Positions 63,900-64,000 of a DNA stretch of 64,000 nt are shown piece by piece (positions within the stretch are counted from its first letter, which is position 1; every line of letters begins with the position of its first letter). The DNA lies in the NCBI RefSeq assembly GCF_000687165.1, contig NZ_JMKU01000006.1:1-64000 (forward strand). Direction: 5' to 3'. The notes beneath the pieces were generated by a model. That model was not told where the DNA came from. It saw only the letters and a list, made by a program, of their open reading frames with translations, and made no database searches. The stretch comes from Paracidovorax oryzae ATCC 19882 (GTDB lineage Bacteria > Pseudomonadota > Gammaproteobacteria > Burkholderiales > Burkholderiaceae_C). Position numbers and translations under genes: made by a program.

Positions 63900-64000
63900 T
63901 GAAGTTGTCCCGGTTTGACGGGCACCTTACGCTATAGAGCAAGGAGTTCGAAATGGGCAAGACAAGGCCGCCGTATCCGGCGTAGTTCCGAGAGCAGATA
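63900..64000 (+). mobile_element. Left end of an insertion sequence, cut by the window edge
   Basis: The element starts at TGAAGTTGTCCCGGTTTGAC, directly after the last integrase codon, and encodes the beginning of a transposase OrfA. The sequence and ORF start suggest the IS3 family. The rest lies outside the window. Confidence 0.75.
63953..64000 (+). pseudogene. Transposase OrfA start with an early stop codon
   Basis: ATG 63953 after AAGGAG gives MGKTRPPYPA, then TAG at 63983-63985, then FREQI. IS3-family OrfA proteins usually read MGKTRPPYPAEFR, so a Glu codon (GAG) has become TAG. Either a nonsense mutation has disabled this copy, or translation starts elsewhere. Only 48 bases are visible. 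Confidence 0.65.

Overview
The window is GC-rich, densely packed chromosome from a beta-proteobacterium of the order Burkholderiales. Gene content and protein style fit a Comamonadaceae member close to Acidovorax/Paracidovorax (an inference from gene families; no database was searched). Most of it is ordinary chromosome, with mobile DNA at both edges.

Region 1 (1-6.4 kb) is a scrapyard of mobile DNA. It holds the 3' part of an IS3-family (IS2-type) element, a 34-codon remnant of a GbsR/MarR-type regulator, a complete IS66-family element (tnpA, tnpB, tnpC and a pRiA4b ORF-3-like passenger gene), and the 3' end of a large polymorphic-toxin gene cut by the IS66. A probable immunity gene follows the toxin. 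The two flanks of the IS66 come from unrelated genes and its target duplication is imperfect, which points to rearrangement rather than simple insertion.

Region 2 (6.5-22.4 kb) carries transport and signalling genes: two LysR/MFS pairs, tRNA-Gly(CCC), a BaeSR/AdeRS-like two-component system divergent from a complete tripartite RND efflux operon, a low-molecular-weight tyrosine phosphatase, and an orphan hybrid histidine kinase. The efflux outer-membrane gene contains a seven-copy GGTGCA repeat.

Region 3 (22.7-40.2 kb) is dominated by sulfur genes. A methionine importer (metN, metI, metQ) is split by a chemoreceptor gene. Next comes a compact operon of rhodanese, serine O-acetyltransferase, a small XRE regulator, a family 2A encapsulin shell protein and its cysteine desulfurase cargo with a ~240-residue disordered N-terminal extension. 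This is the most striking system in the window: a protein nanocompartment for sulfur storage or mobilisation. Two flavin oxidoreductases, a LysR gene, a membrane protein and a small hydrolase separate it from the sulfate importer (sbp, cysT, cysW, cysA).

Region 4 (40.3-52.8 kb) has dsbB, an unusual fusion of the tRNA hydroxylase TrhO to a glutathione S-transferase, an AmpR-like regulator divergent from a class A beta-lactamase, argA, a D-amino-acid-dehydrogenase-like gene, a small basic protein preceded by what looks like an undescribed attenuator with a 9-codon leader peptide, hrpA, and a conserved hypothetical gene.

Region 5 (52.9-63.6 kb) is core housekeeping: lexA with an SOS box shared with a divergent asparaginase, then the exbB-exbD-lpxK-trm112-kdsB-adk cluster, xseA, sodB, a DUF192 protein, a small lysine-rich exported protein, and icd. 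At the right edge a P4-type integrase gene is truncated by another insertion sequence whose first ORF has an early stop codon.
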